Assembly: GCF_036014215.1 (NCBI RefSeq) | Contig: NZ_CP107921.1 | Coordinates: 3,964,001 to 4,028,000, forward strand | DNA length: 64,000 nucleotides | Reading direction: 5' to 3' | DNA from: Streptomyces sp. NBC_00440 | GTDB lineage: Bacteria > Actinomycetota > Actinomycetes > Streptomycetales > Streptomycetaceae | In this document: piece after piece, positions 62,421-64,000 of the stretch | How the letters are laid out: the number at the start of each line of letters is the position of its first letter | How positions within the stretch are numbered: position 1 is the first letter of the stretch | Translations under genes and position numbers: made by a program | The notes under the pieces: model-generated | What the model saw: the letters and a program-made list of their open reading frames with translations, nothing else | Told to the model about the DNA's origin: nothing | Databases searched by the model: none

Positions 62421-63695
62421 ATGAACGACATCTCCAGGAGGCGGCTGCTCGGGACCGCGGGCGCTGTGGGCGCAGGCGGCCTCGTGGTGGGCGCAGCCGG
62501 CGGAGCAGCGGCGCACGCGGCGACCGAGGCGGCTCCGGCGACCGCGCTGACGACTGTCGGCTCGACCGAGGTGGCCTTCCACAGCTCGGGGAAGAGCGGC
62601 GGTTCCACCGGGGCCGCGCACCAGGCGGGCATCACCACACCCGCCCAGTCCACCGGGTATCTGATCGCCTTCGACCTGGCGGCCGGCGCCGGCCGCACCC
62701 AGGCCGCGGCGCTGCTGCGCCGCTGGTCGGCGAGTACAGAGCGGATGATGGCGGGCGAGCCGACCGGCGACGACACCGGGATCGCGCTCGACGCGGGCCC
62801 GTCCTCCCTCACGGTCACCTTCGGCTTCGGACGGTCCTTCTTCAGCCGTACGGGACTGACCGCGCAGCGCCCCACCCAGCTCGACCCGCTGCCGGACTTC
62901 GCCTCCGACCACCTGGACGCCAAGCGCAGCAACGGCGATCTGTGGGTGCAGATCGGCGCCGACGACCCGCTCGTCGCCTTCCACGCTCTGCGCGCACTCC
63001 AGAACGAGGCGGGTTCGGCGGCCCGGGTCCGCTGGCAGATGAACGGTTTCAACCGCTCGCCCGGCGCGACCGCCAAGCCGATGACCGTCCGCAATCTGAT
63101 GGGCCAGATCGACGGGACGGGGAACCCCAAACCCTCGGACAGCAACTTCGGCCGGCGCATCTTCGTCCCGGCGGGCGGCGGCAAGGGCGCGGGCGCGCAG
63201 CCGGAGTGGATGGCGGGCGGCTCGTACGCCGTCGTACGCCGGATCCGGATGCTCCTCGACGACTGGGAGAGGCTTCCGCTGGGGAAGCAGGAGCAGGTCA
63301 TCGGGCGGCGGAAGAAGGACGGCGCCCCGCTGACAGGAGGTACCGAGACGACCGCCATGGATCTGACCAAGGTCGGCCCGGACGGCAAGTTCGTCATCCC
63401 CGACAACGCCCATGCCCGGATCTCGGCCCCCGAACAGAACGGCGGTGCGGCGCTGCTGCGGCGCACCTTCTCGTACCACGACGGAATCGGCCAGGACGGC
63501 ACACCGGACGCCGGGCTGCTCTTCGTCTGCTGGCAGGCCGATCCGGCACAGGGCTTCGTACCGGTGCAGCGGAAGCTGGACCGCGGCGACGCGCTGTCCA
63601 CGTTCATCCGGCACGAGTCCAGCGGACTCTTCGCGGTGCCGGGGGCTGCCGGGCCCGGCGAGTACGTGGGCCAGCGCCTCCTCGAAGGCCACTGA
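62421..63695 (+). CDS. dtpA: Tat-exported DyP-type heme peroxidase
   Basis: 424 residues. Tat signal ISRRRLLGTAGAVGAGG. The DyP signature GQIDGTGNPKP gives the distal Asp; the proximal heme ligand is His in FIRHESSGLF. In Streptomyces lividans DtpA works with ECuC, Sco and the GlxA oxidase in copper-dependent development; the neighbourhood here is the same. Last gene of the copper operon. Confidence 0.93.
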   Translation: MNDISRRRLLGTAGAVGAGGLVVGAAGGAAAHAATEAAPATALTTVGSTEVAFHSSGKSGGSTGAAHQAGITTPAQSTGYLIAFDLAAGAGRTQAAALLRRWSASTERMMAGEPTGDDTGIALDAGPSSLTVTFGFGRSFFSRTGLTAQRPTQLDPLPDFASDHLDAKRSNGDLWVQIGADDPLVAFHALRALQNEAGSAARVRWQMNGFNRSPGATAKPMTVRNLMGQIDGTGNPKPSDSNFGRRIFVPAGGGKGAGAQPEWMAGGSYAVVRRIRMLLDDWERLPLGKQEQVIGRRKKDGAPLTGGTETTAMDLTKVGPDGKFVIPDNAHARISAPEQNGGAALLRRTFSYHDGIGQDGTPDAGLLFVCWQADPAQGFVPVQRKLDRGDALSTFIRHESSGLFAVPGAAGPGEYVGQRLLEGH

Positions 63696-63861
63696 CCACG
63701 AGGCCTGCGGCCGGGCGGTGAGCGGTCGGCGGTGAACGGTACGCGGTACCCGGACGCTGATCGGCAGGCGGCAGGCGGGGCCGGGCGCCGACCGGCCGGT
63801 ACGCGATCGCTCCTGTCCGGCGCCCCCGGACGCGGGGCGTTCGGCCCATTAGGGTGACCGT

Positions 63862-64000
63862 ATGTCAGCCACTCGCTTCACCTATCTGGGCCCCGAAGGC
63901 ACGTTCACCGAGGCGGCCCTGCGCACGCTCCCCGAGGCCGCCACCCGCGAACTCGTCCCGATGGTGTCCGTACCGGCCGCGCTCGACGCGGTACGGACCG
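63862..64000 (+). CDS. pheA: Prephenate dehydratase, 5' part (3' end outside window)
   Basis: 46 codons seen: TRFTYLGPEGTFTEAALRTL then VSVPAALDAVRT, the start of the prephenate dehydratase catalytic domain (phenylalanine synthesis). TAGGGT at 63850-63855 lies seven bases before ATG and no ribosome site is present, so the message appears leaderless. Confidence 0.92.
   Translation, partial: MSATRFTYLGPEGTFTEAALRTLPEAATRELVPMVSVPAALDAVRT

Noticed and set aside
60417..63692. 1091-codon open frame on the minus strand
   Set aside because: Antisense to the CopC-CopD and dtpA genes, both strongly identified; the product is low-complexity Gly/Arg/Glu sequence.

Overview
The window is high-GC actinobacterial chromosome, almost certainly Streptomyces. 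The evidence is the codon bias, the many GTG starts, several apparently leaderless genes, and families typical of the genus: an SSI-type protease inhibitor, a rodlin-like secreted protein, Bro-N regulators, DUF2797 and DUF5926 proteins, RsbW-like ATPases and a DtpA/EcuC/Sco copper locus ending at pheA. No plasmid origin or CRISPR array was seen.

Layout. 1-12.7 kb: a TetR repressor (cut by the window edge) with its MFS exporter and an 11-bp-arm operator; a secreted EEP-family hydrolase; a membrane glycosyltransferase pair (GT2-GtrA and GT39) behind an OmpR-type two-component system; an FMN reductase; DUF2797 and Bro-N proteins. 12.8-16.1 kb: a small islet in tRNA-Arg(ACG), bounded by two near-identical copies of the tRNA 3' half plus its terminator, holding a Tat-exported FAD oxidase and an arsenate-reductase relic; then tRNA-Ser(GCT). 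16.3-23 kb: SSI inhibitor, a 1406-residue PAS/degenerate-kinase/double-receiver protein, and an acyl-CoA synthetase.

23.2-34.6 kb is an accessory region. A prophage head module (small and large terminase, portal, minor capsid, scaffold, major capsid) lies in collinear order, but every recognised structural gene is broken by stops or frameshifts. Intact, unrelated, visibly less GC-rich genes sit beside and between them: a membrane-anchored HEPN-like protein, a protein with a VVQAG/VHGGV motif, a membrane-anchored helical protein, an Rmf/CrpP-like mini-gene, and a secreted-protein/small-protein pair. The right edge carries a truncated paralogue of the acyl-CoA synthetase found at the left edge, and both share the same promoter palindrome. 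This retained cargo in a dead prophage is the best candidate here for an undescribed (possibly defensive) system.

34.8-46.9 kb: an ECF sigma factor of the SigE family; a DUF1906 secreted protein; a five-gene, translationally coupled operon with the gene content of the mycobacterial igr cholesterol side-chain operon (two acyl-CoA dehydrogenases, ChsH1- and ChsH2-like proteins, Ltp2-like aldolase) but no cyp125; small secreted proteins; a Prim-Pol protein; a phosphodiester glycosidase; a cysteine-rich ArsR-type regulator and a DUF3291 protein. 47-57 kb: tRNA-Ser(TGA), an HtrA-like protease, a glycerophosphodiesterase, two anti-sigma-type ATPases, DUF5926, a candidate small RNA, a Prim-Pol-like protein, a GAF-PP2C protein with an altered active-site motif, and aminopeptidase P. 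57.4-63.7 kb: an extracellular copper-handling cluster (His/Met-rich membrane protein, YcnI, Sco, EcuC/PCuAC, CopC-CopD fusion, DtpA). The window ends in the first codons of pheA.
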